Origin: Alphaproteobacteria bacterium
GTDB taxonomy: Bacteria; Pseudomonadota; Alphaproteobacteria; Sphingomonadales; Sphingomonadaceae
DNA: 64,000 nt
Assembly (NCBI GenBank): GCA_019232625.1
Contig: JAFANP010000006.1
Span: forward strand, 124,001 to 188,000
Direction: 5' to 3'
A program made the position numbers and the translations under genes. The notes under the pieces are model-generated. The model did no database searches. It was not told where the DNA came from and saw only the letters and a program-made list of their open reading frames with translations. Positions 1 to 8,601 of the stretch are shown here, piece after piece; position 1 is the stretch's first letter; every line of letters starts with the position of its first letter.

Positions 1-612
1 CTGGATCGGCTTCAGCTCGTCGTAGAAGGCGAGGACGGCGTCGCGAAGCGCGGTGATGCGCTGGTTGGCGGTGACGCTGGTGGGGTTGCCGTTGACGTCC
101 CACATCATCGAACCGGTCGTGTCGAGCACGAGGACGATGTCGGTGTTGACGAAGTTCAGCGACGCGTCGCAGGTCACGCTCAGCGGCAGGGAGGTGTAGC
201 CGAACAGCTTCATGATCGTCGTCGGGATCGTCGTGTTCGCGGTCACCCGGACGGTGCTCGTGGACGGCTTCGTCACGGAGGGCGTGAAGGCGGCGGTCTG
301 ATACAGCCCCTGCGGGAAGTTGAAGTTGAAGAAACGCGTCGCCTCGTTGGTGACGGTGGCGTTCAGCGTGTCGTTGGTCATCACCCGGCGGCCCGCCAGG
401 GCGGCGGCGTCGCAGGCGCTCTGCAGCCGGTTCTTGGCCATATAGGCGCGGCTCATGTCGAGCCCCGAGCCGATCATGCCGGCGAGCGGCACCATCGCGG
501 CGCCGACGATGGCGAGCGTGTTGCCGCGCTGGTCCTTGACGAGGCGGCCGAACAGGCCTCGGGGGGCCTGCTCCCGCCCCGGCCGTGATGTCTTCCTGAA
601 CCGGTTCAGCAT
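1..612 (-). CDS. TadG-like pilus assembly protein with von Willebrand A domain (partial)
   Basis: Reading the minus strand from the ATG at 612 gives about 204 residues before the window ends, so the C-terminus is missing. A hydrophilic, Arg-rich N-terminus is followed by a TadE/TadG-type membrane segment (RGNTLAIVGAAMVPLAGM) near residue 34. Then comes a region rich in Thr, Asn and Phe, and near residue 160 the start of a von Willebrand factor A domain with its metal-binding motif DTTGSM. TadG-like proteins belong to Flp/Tad pilus clusters and are exported with one N-terminal anchor. The remaining tad genes would lie outside the window. The family call is good; the role within the pilus is inferred. 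Confidence 0.8.
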   Translation of the reverse strand, partial: MLNRFRKTSRPGREQAPRGLFGRLVKDQRGNTLAIVGAAMVPLAGMIGSGLDMSRAYMAKNRLQSACDAAALAGRRVMTNDTLNATVTNEATRFFNFNFPQGLYQTAAFTPSVTKPSTSTVRVTANTTIPTTIMKLFGYTSLPLSVTCDASLNFVNTDIVLVLDTTGSMMWDVNGNPTSVTANQRITALRDAVLAFYDELKPIQ

Positions 613-853
613 CTCGCATCCTTGCTGCGATTGGGAGCGCCGCGGCCCGCTATGGAGGCGGCACGGCTAAGCCTTGGTGAAGGCGAAGGGTTAATGGCCG
701 GTTGACCATGCGCATTCCGGCGCTTCGGCAGGCCGGACCGCCGCAACTCGCCTCTCGCGGGCTCGACTCGACTCGCGCCGCTGTGATTAAGACGCCCCCG
801 CAACGAGGCGGGCGGGGTCTTGAATGGCGCGGGAACGCACCTATCTATTTGAA

Positions 854-1483
854 ATGCAAAAACTAATCCGTTTCGCGGCGCTTGCGCTGGCGGCTTTGTT
901 TGCGTCCCCGACCCATGCTTCCACCCTGCCGGACGGTCAGAACAAGGCGGATTATCTCGCCTGGCTGGCGCGGGATCCCGGCGCCCGGGCGGAGGTGCTG
1001 TCGTTCAAATCCTATCTCGAGGCGGCGCGCGTCGCCGACGTCGTTCCGACCTGGGAGCTGGTGCGAACCGCCAGCATGTGGCGCGAATGCGACGGCCCGC
1101 GTTTCGAGGTCGCGCCGGCGGCGGAGTGGCCGCATATCGCGACCACCCTCGCCTTCGTGCGCAACCATGTCGAGCCGGTGATCGGCGGGGTCGAGGTGGT
1201 CTCCGGCTTCCGCGACGAGGGGCTCAACAAATGCGCCCACGGCGCCCCGCAGAGCGCCCACCGCCACTTCTTCGCGATCGACATGGTTCCGACCGGCGAG
1301 GTCAGCCGGGCGGGCCTGATGAAGAGCCTTTGCAAGATCCACGATTTTCGCGGCGAGCAATATAATATCGGCCTCGGTTTCTATTCCGGCGTCCGCTTCC
1401 ACGTCGACTCGCAGAAGTTCCGCCGCTGGGGCGCGGACGGCAAGGGCGCTTCGAGCCCGTGCAATACGGGCGTGTTCGGCTAG
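854..1483 (+). CDS. Exported M15-family peptidase (D-Ala-D-Ala carboxypeptidase-like)
   Basis: The 209-residue product starts best at the ATG at 854, which begins a clear signal peptide (Lys then a hydrophobic run ending THA-S); the ATG at 824 would add ten residues before it. The C-terminal half carries the zinc site of the M15A-type peptidase fold: SGFRDEGLNKC, then SAHRHFFAIDM with His and Asp ligands, then a final His in RFHVDS. Such proteins cut peptidoglycan cross-links in the periplasm. It converges with the retropepsin-like gene, with stop codons overlapping by 4 bases at 1480-1483. Substrate choice is inferred from the family only. Confidence 0.75.
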   Translation: MQKLIRFAALALAALFASPTHASTLPDGQNKADYLAWLARDPGARAEVLSFKSYLEAARVADVVPTWELVRTASMWRECDGPRFEVAPAAEWPHIATTLAFVRNHVEPVIGGVEVVSGFRDEGLNKCAHGAPQSAHRHFFAIDMVPTGEVSRAGLMKSLCKIHDFRGEQYNIGLGFYSGVRFHVDSQKFRRWGADGKGASSPCNTGVFG

Positions 1484-2115
1484 CGTCCCTTCTCCTGCCC
1501 GGCCGCCTGCGGGTGATGCGGGGTCAGCACCAGCGTGCGGCCCTCCACCCGCCACGAGGCTAGCTTCGTGAGGAAGTTCATGCCGATCACGTCCATGTCT
1601 CCGAAGGCGGGCGAGATCACCACCTTCAGCCGGCGCGCAACGGTATTGCCGACGCGAAGCTCTCCGACCGTGCCGGTTCGCGCCTGGGCGAGCCCGTTGG
1701 CCGTCTTCAGCACGACCGGCACCAGGCTGTGCTCCGGCTCGATGGACGCGGCGCCGGCCGTCCGCTCCGAAAGCGCGGTCACCGTGGCGCCGCTGTCGAT
1801 CAGCATCCGGCGCTTGACGCCGTTGACGGTCACGTCGGCCCAGAAATGGCCGTCCGAGGCCATCCGGATCCGCACCTCCTTGCCGACCACTTCCTGCCGG
1901 TCGAGCCCGAGCCGCTCGCTGAGGCCCGCAAGGTGGGGCTCATAAGGCGCCTGCCGCATCAGCAGGAAGAGCGACAAGGCGAGCAACCCGGCGGTTAAGG
2001 CGAGGCGGATCACGCGTCCGACCACGGGGATCCTCTGGAGCAGCATGAGGAGGACGGCCGCCGCCACCGCGTAGAGCGCCAGTTGCTGCCATTGGGGGGT
2101 GAGGGAGATCGGCAT
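1480..2115 (-). CDS. Membrane-anchored retropepsin-like aspartic protease (clan AA)
   Basis: This is a 211-residue protein. Residues 10-55 contain two hydrophobic segments, which should anchor it in the inner membrane. The C-terminal domain, from about residue 85, is a single-lobed aspartic protease. The catalytic motif is LIDSGATVTALS, and a second hydrophobic stretch (DMDVIGMNFL) matches the family's flap and strand pattern. This is the TIGR02281-type family, common in alphaproteobacteria and thought to work as a dimer like retroviral proteases. Substrates are not known from the sequence. It is a single gene with no obvious operon partner. Confidence 0.8.
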   Translation of the reverse strand: MPISLTPQWQQLALYAVAAAVLLMLLQRIPVVGRVIRLALTAGLLALSLFLLMRQAPYEPHLAGLSERLGLDRQEVVGKEVRIRMASDGHFWADVTVNGVKRRMLIDSGATVTALSERTAGAASIEPEHSLVPVVLKTANGLAQARTGTVGELRVGNTVARRLKVVISPAFGDMDVIGMNFLTKLASWRVEGRTLVLTPHHPQAAGQEKGR

Positions 2116-2354
2116 CCGCCAAGCCTAGCACAGTCCGGCCGCTCAACCGCGTGCCCCGCAATTCGATCCGGCGGCCGGCGTGACGCGGTGGGCGGAAGAC
2201 GTGCCAAAAGCCTTGTCCTGCCAAAGACGTTCTGCTTTTGTTCGTATATGAACGAGCCGATTCGCGCCGCCGATCCACAGATCGAACCTCCGTTCGGCTC
2301 CCGGCCGGGCGTCGCCCGCGCCGCCGCGAGAGCTGGCGGCGGGGACGGGCGCGC

Positions 2355-2690
2355 GTGAGGTTCTTCGTCCCCTTTGCCCAAAGCCGCGAGGCGGCCGAGC
2401 TGCTCTGGACGGCGACGCGAAGCCGCCTGCTTGATCTCGGCCTTCCGACCACCGGCCGGCGCATTCACGCTCTGTCGATCCGCCCCGATGTCAAGCGCAG
2501 GGTCGAGGTGGGCCTCGAAATGCCCGAGGATCCGGGTCCGGTGATGATGATCTTCGAGGCGGTCGGGATCGATCTCTTCTTCGTCTGCACCCCGTCGCGC
2601 GGCGTCCTTGCCGGCCGGCCCTTCCCGATCCGTCTCGACGATGAGGGCGAGGTGATCGACTTCGACGAGGAGGCGGGCGGCCGCGGCTGA
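2355..2690 (+). CDS. Conserved hypothetical protein
   Basis: A 111-residue protein if translation starts at the GTG at 2355; the frame stays open to 2238, but the upstream part is Arg-rich and looks non-coding. The product is soluble, begins with RFFVPFAQSREAAELLW and ends with an acidic tail. No signal peptide, membrane segment or known catalytic motif is visible. I do not recognise the family. It stands alone between the protease gene and lepA. Steady codon use and internal hydrophobic periodicity support real coding. Confidence 0.6.
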   Translation: MRFFVPFAQSREAAELLWTATRSRLLDLGLPTTGRRIHALSIRPDVKRRVEVGLEMPEDPGPVMMIFEAVGIDLFFVCTPSRGVLAGRPFPIRLDDEGEVIDFDEEAGGRG

Positions 2691-2899
2691 GGAGGGCGGC
2701 GCCGGGGCAGGCGCCCTAGTCGGCCGTCGCGGAGCCCGCGCGGCGATGACGCCGCGGTCCGAAACGCCTTCCCTGCGCGCGCGCGCCCCGCATCCGTAGC
2801 CCCGCCTCGCGCCGGCCCTGCCCTTTGCCTCCCCCGCCCCCTCTGCTAGGGCCCGCGGGATATTCGCGCCTCCCCAGTCGCCCTCCCGAAACGAACGTC

Positions 2900-4723
2900 A
2901 TGACAGAGCTTAGAAAACTTCGGAATTTCAGTATCATCGCCCATATCGACCATGGCAAGTCGACGCTCGCTGACCGGCTCATCCAGCGCACCGGCGGGCT
3001 CAGCGCGCGCGAGATGACTCACGGCCAGATCCTCGACAACATGGACATCGAGAAGGAGCGCGGAATCACCATCAAGGCGCAGACCGTGCGCCTCGACTAC
3101 ACCGCCCGCGACGGCGAGGCCTATGTCCTCAACCTCATGGACACGCCCGGCCATGTCGACTTCGCCTACGAGGTCAGCCGCAGCCTCGCCGCCTGCGAGG
3201 GCGCCCTCCTCGTCGTCGACGCCGCCCAGGGGGTCGAGGCCCAGACCCTCGCCAACGTCTACCAGTCGATCGAGCACGACCACGAGATCGTCCCCGTCAT
3301 CAACAAGATCGACCTCCCCGCCGCCGACGTCGACAAGGTCCGCCACGAGATAGAGGACATAGTCGGCCTCCCCGCCGACGACGCCGTCCTGACCTCGGCC
3401 AAGACCGGCCTCGGCATCGACGAGGTGCTTGAAGCGATCGTCACGAGGATACCGCCGCCGACCGGCGACCGCGACGCGCCCCTGAAGGCGATGCTGGTCG
3501 ACAGCTGGTACGACCCCTATCTCGGAGTCGTCATCCTCGTCCGGGTCATCGACGGCGCGATCAGGAAGGGCGCGAGCGTCAAGTTCATGGCCGCCGGCAC
3601 CACCCATCTCGTCGACCGGGTCGGCGCCTTCCGCCCCAAGATCGAGCCGATGGAGGCGCTCGAGGCGGGCGAGATCGGCTTCATCACCGCCCAGATCAAG
3701 GACATTTCCGAGACGCGGGTCGGCGACACCATTACCGACGCCCGCCGCCCCGCCGCCGAGGCGCTGCCCGGATTCAAGGAAGTCCAGCCGGTGGTCTTTT
3801 GCGGCCTGTTCCCGGTCGACGCCGCCGACTTCGAGAAACTGCGCGAATCCATCTCCAAGCTCCGTCTCAACGACGCCTCGTTCAGCTTCGAGATGGAGAC
3901 TTCGGCGGCCCTGGGCTTCGGCTTCCGCTGCGGCTTCCTCGGCCTCCTCCACCTCGAGATCATCCAGGAGCGCCTGACCCGCGAATACGACCTCGATCTC
4001 ATCACCACCGCGCCGAGCGTCGTCTACAAGATCCACCTCACCAAGGCCGCCGGCGAGGCGGAGCCGCGCACGATCGAGCTCCACAACCCCGCCGACATGC
4101 CCGACCCCAACCGCATCGCGAGCATAGAGGAGCCGTGGATCGAGGCGGTGATCTACGTCCCGGACGACTATCTGGGGCCCATCCTCAAGCTCTGCCAGGA
4201 CCGGCGCGGAATCCAGAAGAACCTGACCTACGTCGCCGGCCGCGCCCAGCTCACCTACGAGCTGCCGCTCAATGAGGTGGTGTTCGACTTCTACGACCGG
4301 CTGAAGAGCATCTCGCGCGGCTATGCGAGCTTCGACTACCACCAGATCGGCTATCGCGAGGGCGACCTCGTCAAGATGAACATCCTCGTCAACAACGAAC
4401 CGGTCGACGCGCTGAGCATGATCGTCCACCGCGCCGCGGCGGAGGCGCGCGGGCGGCACATGTGCGAGCGGCTTAAGGATCTGATCCCGAGGCACCTCTT
4501 CAAGATCCCCATCCAGGCCGCCATCGGCGGCAAGGTCATCGCGAGGGAGACCATCGCGGCGCTGCGGAAGGATGTGACGGCGAAGTGCTATGGCGGCGAC
4601 GCGACGCGGAAGCGCAAGCTGCTGGAGAAGCAGAAGGAGGGGAAGAAGCGGATGCGGGAGTACGGCTCGGTGAGCATTCCGCAGGAGGCGTTCATCGCGG
4701 CGCTGCGGATGGGGGAGGAGTGA
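2900..4723 (+). CDS. lepA: Elongation factor 4 (back-translocating GTPase LepA)
   Basis: The 607-residue product has the full LepA layout. The GTPase domain comes first, with P-loop AHIDHGKST near residue 15, [17 protein letters not shown] near residue 80 and NKIDLP. An EF-G-like domain with [16 protein letters not shown] follows, then the LepA-specific C-terminal domain with the [12 protein letters not shown] and [15 protein letters not shown] segments. The ATG at 2900 is chosen because the N-terminus [18 protein letters not shown] matches the family; an upstream ATG would add 25 low-complexity residues. LepA acts on the ribosome at the inner membrane or in the cytoplasm, remodelling stalled translocation complexes. 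Confidence 0.98.
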   Translation: MTELRKLRNFSIIAHIDHGKSTLADRLIQRTGGLSAREMTHGQILDNMDIEKERGITIKAQTVRLDYTARDGEAYVLNLMDTPGHVDFAYEVSRSLAACEGALLVVDAAQGVEAQTLANVYQSIEHDHEIVPVINKIDLPAADVDKVRHEIEDIVGLPADDAVLTSAKTGLGIDEVLEAIVTRIPPPTGDRDAPLKAMLVDSWYDPYLGVVILVRVIDGAIRKGASVKFMAAGTTHLVDRVGAFRPKIEPMEALEAGEIGFITAQIKDISETRVGDTITDARRPAAEALPGFKEVQPVVFCGLFPVDAADFEKLRESISKLRLNDASFSFEMETSAALGFGFRCGFLGLLHLEIIQERLTREYDLDLITTAPSVVYKIHLTKAAGEAEPRTIELHNPADMPDPNRIASIEEPWIEAVIYVPDDYLGPILKLCQDRRGIQKNLTYVAGRAQLTYELPLNEVVFDFYDRLKSISRGYASFDYHQIGYREGDLVKMNILVNNEPVDALSMIVHRAAAEARGRHMCERLKDLIPRHLFKIPIQAAIGGKVIARETIAALRKDVTAKCYGGDATRKRKLLEKQKEGKKRMREYGSVSIPQEAFIAALRMGEE

Positions 4724-4792
4724 AACTCGTATCCCTCGTGAACCCTTTTCGGTCCCGGGGGGTTCTTGGATTGTTCAGGTCGGAGGTGAACC

Positions 4793-4963
4793 ATGAGCAA
4801 CGAACGCGAGCTGATCGATACCGGCAACGACAAGCGCTACGTCCGGCGCAATGAGGACGGCACGTTCAAGGAGAGCGACGACCAGGGCAAGTCGCTCTCT
4901 CAGGACGTGAAGCAGCATGCGGAAACGAAGAAGCCGCGCAATCAGGGCGACAAGGGAGACTGA
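4793..4963 (+). CDS. Small hydrophilic conserved protein (56 aa)
   Basis: A short gene 69 bases after lepA, with a strong ribosome-binding site (GGAGG, then TGAACC, then ATG). The 56-residue product is highly charged, starts MSNERELIDTGNDKRYVRRN, continues with DGTFKESDDQGKSLSQD and ends with RNQGDKGD. It has no Cys, no membrane segment and no known catalytic motif. Small proteins with this RRNEDGTFKESDD-type core recur in sphingomonads as far as I recall, but I know no assigned function. Its disordered, stress-protein-like composition is only suggestive. Confidence 0.7.
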   Translation: MSNERELIDTGNDKRYVRRNEDGTFKESDDQGKSLSQDVKQHAETKKPRNQGDKGD

Positions 4964-5025
4964 GGGCGGCTCCGCCTGCGGATTGGTCGTTCGGCCCTTA
5001 TCGGCTACAATCAGGGATTGACGAT

Positions 5026-5199
5026 CCCTCGCCTGTCGCGCCGGAGTTCGCCACTCCCGAGGAAGCGGCGGCCTATGACGCCTGGTTCAGGGCGAAGGTC
5101 GATGCCTCGCTTGCCGACGAGAGGCCGCCGGTCCCGCACGACCAGGTTATGGCGGAGATCCGCGCAATCATCGACCAGGCCACCAAAAAGGAGTGCTGA
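5026..5199 (+). pseudogene. Remnant of a RelB/StbD-type antitoxin ('stability determinant')
   Basis: The frame ending at the TGA at 5197-5199 encodes an antitoxin-like stretch: PEEAAAYDAWFRAKV, then DERPPVPHDQVMAEIRAII. This matches small RelB-like antitoxins called stability determinants in sphingomonads. No ATG, GTG or TTG lies in this frame between the homologous region and the upstream small gene, so the start has been lost or shifted. No RelE/ParE-type toxin follows; the accessory island begins just downstream. I read it as the stump of a toxin-antitoxin locus disrupted at the island's left edge. Confidence 0.55.
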
Positions 5200-5270
5200 G
5201 CCTCATTTGACGCGCCGACACGCTTGAAGGCGCCGAAGCATCTATGGGTGCATCTCCGCCCGCAACGTCG

Positions 5271-5504
5271 TCACTCGCTAGGCTTAAGCCCACCAAAGCT
5301 CGCGATGCTGGGCGGTCGAAAACTCGGGTTCAAAGGGTGGCACCGCTGTGCCCAAACGAGGTATGCGCGACCAGCGTAAATCGCGAATGTGAGTGCTGCG
5401 AGTGATCCGATGATAGCTGCCACGCCAAACAACCAAACCACCTCGGCGTCTCCCAAAAAGGCGATGCCGCAGGCAATGAGGCGTACAGCTTCGGCTTGTT
5501 GCAT
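5271..5504 (-). CDS. Possible small membrane protein at the island edge
   Basis: From the ATG at 5504 the minus strand encodes 77 residues. Two likely transmembrane segments are visible (VRLIACGIAFLG and WLFGVAAIIGSLAALTFAI), followed by a short polar tail. The frame is open further upstream to 5717, but that part looks non-coding. A GGAAC-N16-CGTT element lies just upstream, which would give an almost leaderless transcript. It is divergent from the methyltransferase operon. No family is recognised. The call rests on hydrophobicity and position only. Confidence 0.35.
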   Translation of the reverse strand: MQQAEAVRLIACGIAFLGDAEVVWLFGVAAIIGSLAALTFAIYAGRAYLVWAQRCHPLNPSFRPPSIASFGGLKPSE

Positions 5505-5509
5505 TGTGC

Positions 5510-5534
5510 AACGTTCGAAGTGGGGTAATGTTCC
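5510..5534 (-). promoter_or_regulatory. Possible EcfG-type promoter
   Basis: On the minus strand GGAAC (5534-5530) and CGTT (5513-5510) are separated by 16 bases. This fits the alphaproteobacterial general stress sigma consensus. The start site would fall at about the ATG at 5504. About one such match is expected by chance in 64 kb, so this is weak on its own. Confidence 0.3.
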
Positions 5535-5702
5535 GGCCGGCGAAGCTATGCCAGATCCACATAAGCGCGCCCTGGCAGCGGCCCACTCTCGATGGCCGCC
5601 ATCGGAGGCGCCCTCATCGACGGCGAGGGTGAGCAGGTTCTTTGATGCTCGATATGGGATACGGAGCGTCCCCCTCATCGCGACATTGCTGGTGGGGGAG
5701 AC

Positions 5703-6902
5703 GTGATCACGCCACATGAGGGGTCACCCACATCAAAGCTTCCCCCGCGAAGGTCGAAGAACGAGTTCTATCGGTATTACGCGGGATATCCGCTCGACTT
5801 TGCGGAGTGGGCACTTGGCAAGCTGGGGCTTCCGGCCGGAGGTCTTGTTGTAGACCCTTGGAATGGTTCCGGAACGACTGCCGCCGCATGCGCTCGCCTT
5901 GGCTTCTCCTTTCAGGGCTACGATATCAACCCGGTAATGGTCCATCTTGGACGCGCTCGCGTTGCTTCATCAGTAGACTTTGAAGAGGCCCGCGAAATGA
6001 TCGACTGCGTGGCGGAGATCATCGCCGGCGTACCGTCGCTGACGGTGGCTGCTGCTGGCCAAGCTTTCCGTGAAATCCCTGTCACAAATGAGGCGGCGCA
6101 TAGCATAGCCATTGCCGCGCTATTCCCTTTGGCGAGAAATCTCCTCGGCGAGGAGAAGACGAAGAACCCATCTTGGTTTCGGGCTGGCATATCGCTTCGG
6201 GACGCGCCCCTCGATGAGATGGTTTTTTTGGACCGCTGGCGATCGCTCCTCAGCGACGTGGCCCAGTGGCGAAGCACCCGCGACGACCCAGATGGGTCCG
6301 TCATCAGCGTCGAGCGAGGAGACTCCCGAAAATCCCTAGGCCGCAAAGACGCGTTTGACGGGCTTCTCTCGTCACCCCCGTATCTCACGCGGCTTGACTA
6401 CGTCCACGCCACTCTCCCGGAGTTTCTGCTCCTGGCCGAGTTCGATTCAGTTCCTGATATGCAGCGTCTGCGACGCTCGATGCTTGGGTCGCCTTTGACA
6501 AGCGGACGACCCAAAGAAAATGTGGAGCGCCTACCTGAAGACATCAAACGCCTCCTGCAAGCTATCCAGAACCACACATCAAAGGCATCCGCGTCATACT
6601 ATCTCCGGTTTTTTTCTACATACTTTGTTGACCTGCAGGCGTCGATGCGGAACATAGCGAAGGTGCTGAAGGTCGGGGGCCGGGGCTGCTTGGTGGTACA
6701 ATCAAGCCACTACAAGGAAATCGAGATCGATCTCGCCAAAGCGGTCATATCGCTAGCGACGGATTTGGGTCTGCGGCACATCGAGACGGTGGAGTTCATT
6801 TCGAAGCGGTCTATGTCACTGGTTAATACGCGAGCACACGAAGAAGCTCGTAAGCCGAAGGCCGAGTCAGCGGTCTTTCTTCAAAGGAATGCCCGATGTT
6901 AG
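5703..6902 (+). CDS. DNA methyltransferase (N4/N6 amino-methylase type)
   Basis: The 399-residue protein starts at a GTG preceded by GGGGGAG. Near residues 51-59 it carries the S-adenosylmethionine motif I as DPWNGSGTT, followed by the acidic motif II region FQGYDINPV. Motif IV is SSPPYL near residue 224, the catalytic signature of enzymes that methylate exocyclic amino groups of A or C. The order I then IV, about 170 residues apart, leaves room for target recognition between them. Near residue 320 there is a KVLKVGGRGCLVVQ strand typical of these folds. It is the first gene of a three-gene operon; its last 7 bases overlap the DUF262 gene. GC is lower than in flanking genes. It probably marks host DNA as self. 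Confidence 0.85.
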   Translation: MITPHEGSPTSKLPPRRSKNEFYRYYAGYPLDFAEWALGKLGLPAGGLVVDPWNGSGTTAAACARLGFSFQGYDINPVMVHLGRARVASSVDFEEAREMIDCVAEIIAGVPSLTVAAAGQAFREIPVTNEAAHSIAIAALFPLARNLLGEEKTKNPSWFRAGISLRDAPLDEMVFLDRWRSLLSDVAQWRSTRDDPDGSVISVERGDSRKSLGRKDAFDGLLSSPPYLTRLDYVHATLPEFLLLAEFDSVPDMQRLRRSMLGSPLTSGRPKENVERLPEDIKRLLQAIQNHTSKASASYYLRFFSTYFVDLQASMRNIAKVLKVGGRGCLVVQSSHYKEIEIDLAKAVISLATDLGLRHIETVEFISKRSMSLVNTRAHEEARKPKAESAVFLQRNARC

Positions 6903-7930
6903 CTGTCTACTCACCTATGTCCGTTGGCGACTATTGCAAGGCTCTGAATGACGGATTGATAATTGTTAATGACGAGTATCAGCGGAACGCTGGCATCTGG
7001 GCGCCGTACGCGCGGTCGTTTTTCATTGAGTCGATTTTGCTCGAGTATCCTATACCTAAAATATTTTTGTACTCTAAGGTCGATTTGCGTACCCGTAGCA
7101 CAATAAAGGAAATAGTCGACGGACAGCAGAGGAGTCATACACTTCAGCAATTCTATAACCGTAAGTTTCGCCTCTCTATCAAGATTGAAACGGAAGAGCT
7201 TCGTGGGAAGGGTTATAACCAGCTGTCTGAGGAGTTCCAATCGGCATTTATCTCGTACAGCCTTCCTATTGATGAGTTCCGTGGTGTGCAGCCCCTTCAG
7301 ATCCAAGAGTCATTCCGTAGGATGAATGCAAGCAATGTTCCTTTAAATGATGAGGAACAGCGCAATGCAAAGTTTCAGGGACCTTTTAAGTGGTTCATCC
7401 AGCGCGTCTCGCAGCGGTTCTCGGAATCGCTCAGAACCGCAGGAGTGCTGAGTCGAAAAGATATCATTAGAATGGGTGACTCTCGACTGTATTCAGAAAT
7501 CGTTCATACCATCGTCAATGGGTTCGTTACGACAAAGGGTCCTCAGATCGACGCATTGTACAAGCGATTTAACTCGACATTTGCTGAAGAGGAGCAGTAC
7601 TACACATATCTTGAGGCGGGTTTGGGGGGCGCGATCCCGGCAGTGACCGGCGGACCACGCGAGTTGCAGCGTGGGTATATGTTCCAGACCATAGCGCTTA
7701 TCTTTATCGACAGGCAGTTTAACCTGGGATTGGCGGCTGCGGCTGCAGACGCAGCACCGGAGGCGGCAGGCAGCGTCGCGGCAAATCCCGTCGACCTCGG
7801 AATTCTGATCGATGCGCTTCGCGACCCCGAAGCCCATCCACCTCTGGTTGACTTCGTAGAGGCTACCAAGGGAACAAATGTCGGCAAGGCGAAGGCGATC
7901 AGGTTCCTGTACCTCGGTGCGGCGGTCTGA
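6896..7930 (+). CDS. DUF262 (GmrS-like N-terminal domain) protein
   Basis: This 344-residue protein has the defining DUF262 marks: YQRN near residue 28, EIVDGQQRSHTL near 72-83, and FRRMNASNVPLNDEEQRNA near 140-158. DUF262 has a ParB-like fold and forms the nucleotide-dependent half of type IV restriction enzymes such as GmrSD and BrxU. Those enzymes normally carry a DUF1524 HNH nuclease domain as well. None is visible here, since the C-terminal third has no HNH or RxxxR-type motif. The gene overlaps the methyltransferase by 7 bases and the next gene by one base (TGATG), so all three are probably co-translated. Ribosome-binding site AAAGGAA precedes the ATG. The nuclease activity may come from its neighbour. 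Confidence 0.85.
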   Translation: MLAVYSPMSVGDYCKALNDGLIIVNDEYQRNAGIWAPYARSFFIESILLEYPIPKIFLYSKVDLRTRSTIKEIVDGQQRSHTLQQFYNRKFRLSIKIETEELRGKGYNQLSEEFQSAFISYSLPIDEFRGVQPLQIQESFRRMNASNVPLNDEEQRNAKFQGPFKWFIQRVSQRFSESLRTAGVLSRKDIIRMGDSRLYSEIVHTIVNGFVTTKGPQIDALYKRFNSTFAEEEQYYTYLEAGLGGAIPAVTGGPRELQRGYMFQTIALIFIDRQFNLGLAAAAADAAPEAAGSVAANPVDLGILIDALRDPEAHPPLVDFVEATKGTNVGKAKAIRFLYLGAAV

Positions 7931-8577
7931 TGCAGTGCGTGACCGACCTCGCTAAGCTGCGAGACTCAGTCATATCTCGGGTGAGGAACCTCAGCGCGAT
8001 TGTTGGACCGATCAAGCCCCCGCTCAGCTCCGTAGACAGGCAGGCACTGGCGTTCGTAACCATCGAACTCGATAATCTGGTGATTGTGGGCCTGCGACAG
8101 TACACGAAAAGCTCACTGCTTCGGAGCAGGACTGCTGCTGGCGACAGGATAACCGCTAATGTCAGCCCTAACTCTGTGGGCGAGGCGGCTGCATTGATAT
8201 TTAGTTCATTGAACCCGGCTAAATATGTGAAAAAGGGCAGCCCTGTCGTTATCAATGAGGAGGACGAGATAGCATTTCGCGATCCGAAGCAAGCAGAAAA
8301 GGTTCTCCTGGACTATGCCGCATCAAACATCCCAAACTTCGCATTGGCCTTATCGCTGAACGCGCTCATATTCAGCGAGCTAAAGACTTGCCGGCACTTC
8401 TTTGCTCACCGCGCGCGAAACACCTTCGAGAATGTCAGGGATTTCGCAGCTTTACAGGGGATAGCAAACATCGAGATGCCAGAGCGATTATTGGTACACG
8501 GGCGTCCCACTACCGGAACCCGGTTCTTGGACGGCTGGCTTGGCGAGTTGGAGACCTTCTTCGACCTCGCCGCCTAA
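7930..8577 (+). CDS. HEPN-like protein, probable RNase effector
   Basis: The 215-residue product contains RHFFAH at about residues 155-160, which fits the RX4H signature of HEPN ribonucleases, inside an otherwise helical protein. A preceding helix (NFALALSLNALIFSELKTC) fits the four-helix HEPN arrangement. HEPN proteins next to DUF262 proteins are known from defence loci (the MAE_28990 family is one example), though I cannot confirm which family this is. The start codon overlaps the DUF262 stop as TGATG. The expected role is RNA cleavage after infection is sensed. The motif is short, so the fold call needs a profile search or a structure model. Confidence 0.6.
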   Translation: MQCVTDLAKLRDSVISRVRNLSAIVGPIKPPLSSVDRQALAFVTIELDNLVIVGLRQYTKSSLLRSRTAAGDRITANVSPNSVGEAAALIFSSLNPAKYVKKGSPVVINEEDEIAFRDPKQAEKVLLDYAASNIPNFALALSLNALIFSELKTCRHFFAHRARNTFENVRDFAALQGIANIEMPERLLVHGRPTTGTRFLDGWLGELETFFDLAA

Positions 8578-8601
8578 TCGAAGGATTGGTGGTTCCGGCG
8601 C

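Noticed and set aside
606-803. 65-codon minus-strand ORF upstream of the TadG-like gene
   Set aside because: Arg/Ser-rich, no ribosome-binding site, and overlaps the TadG start region.
2846-4495. 549-codon minus-strand frame opposite lepA
   Set aside because: Repetitive DEV/LGV sequence produced by the GC-skewed lepA codons.
5389-5706. 105-codon plus-strand ORF before the methyltransferase
   Set aside because: No motif and weak composition; the opposite strand has the more protein-like hydrophobic ORF.
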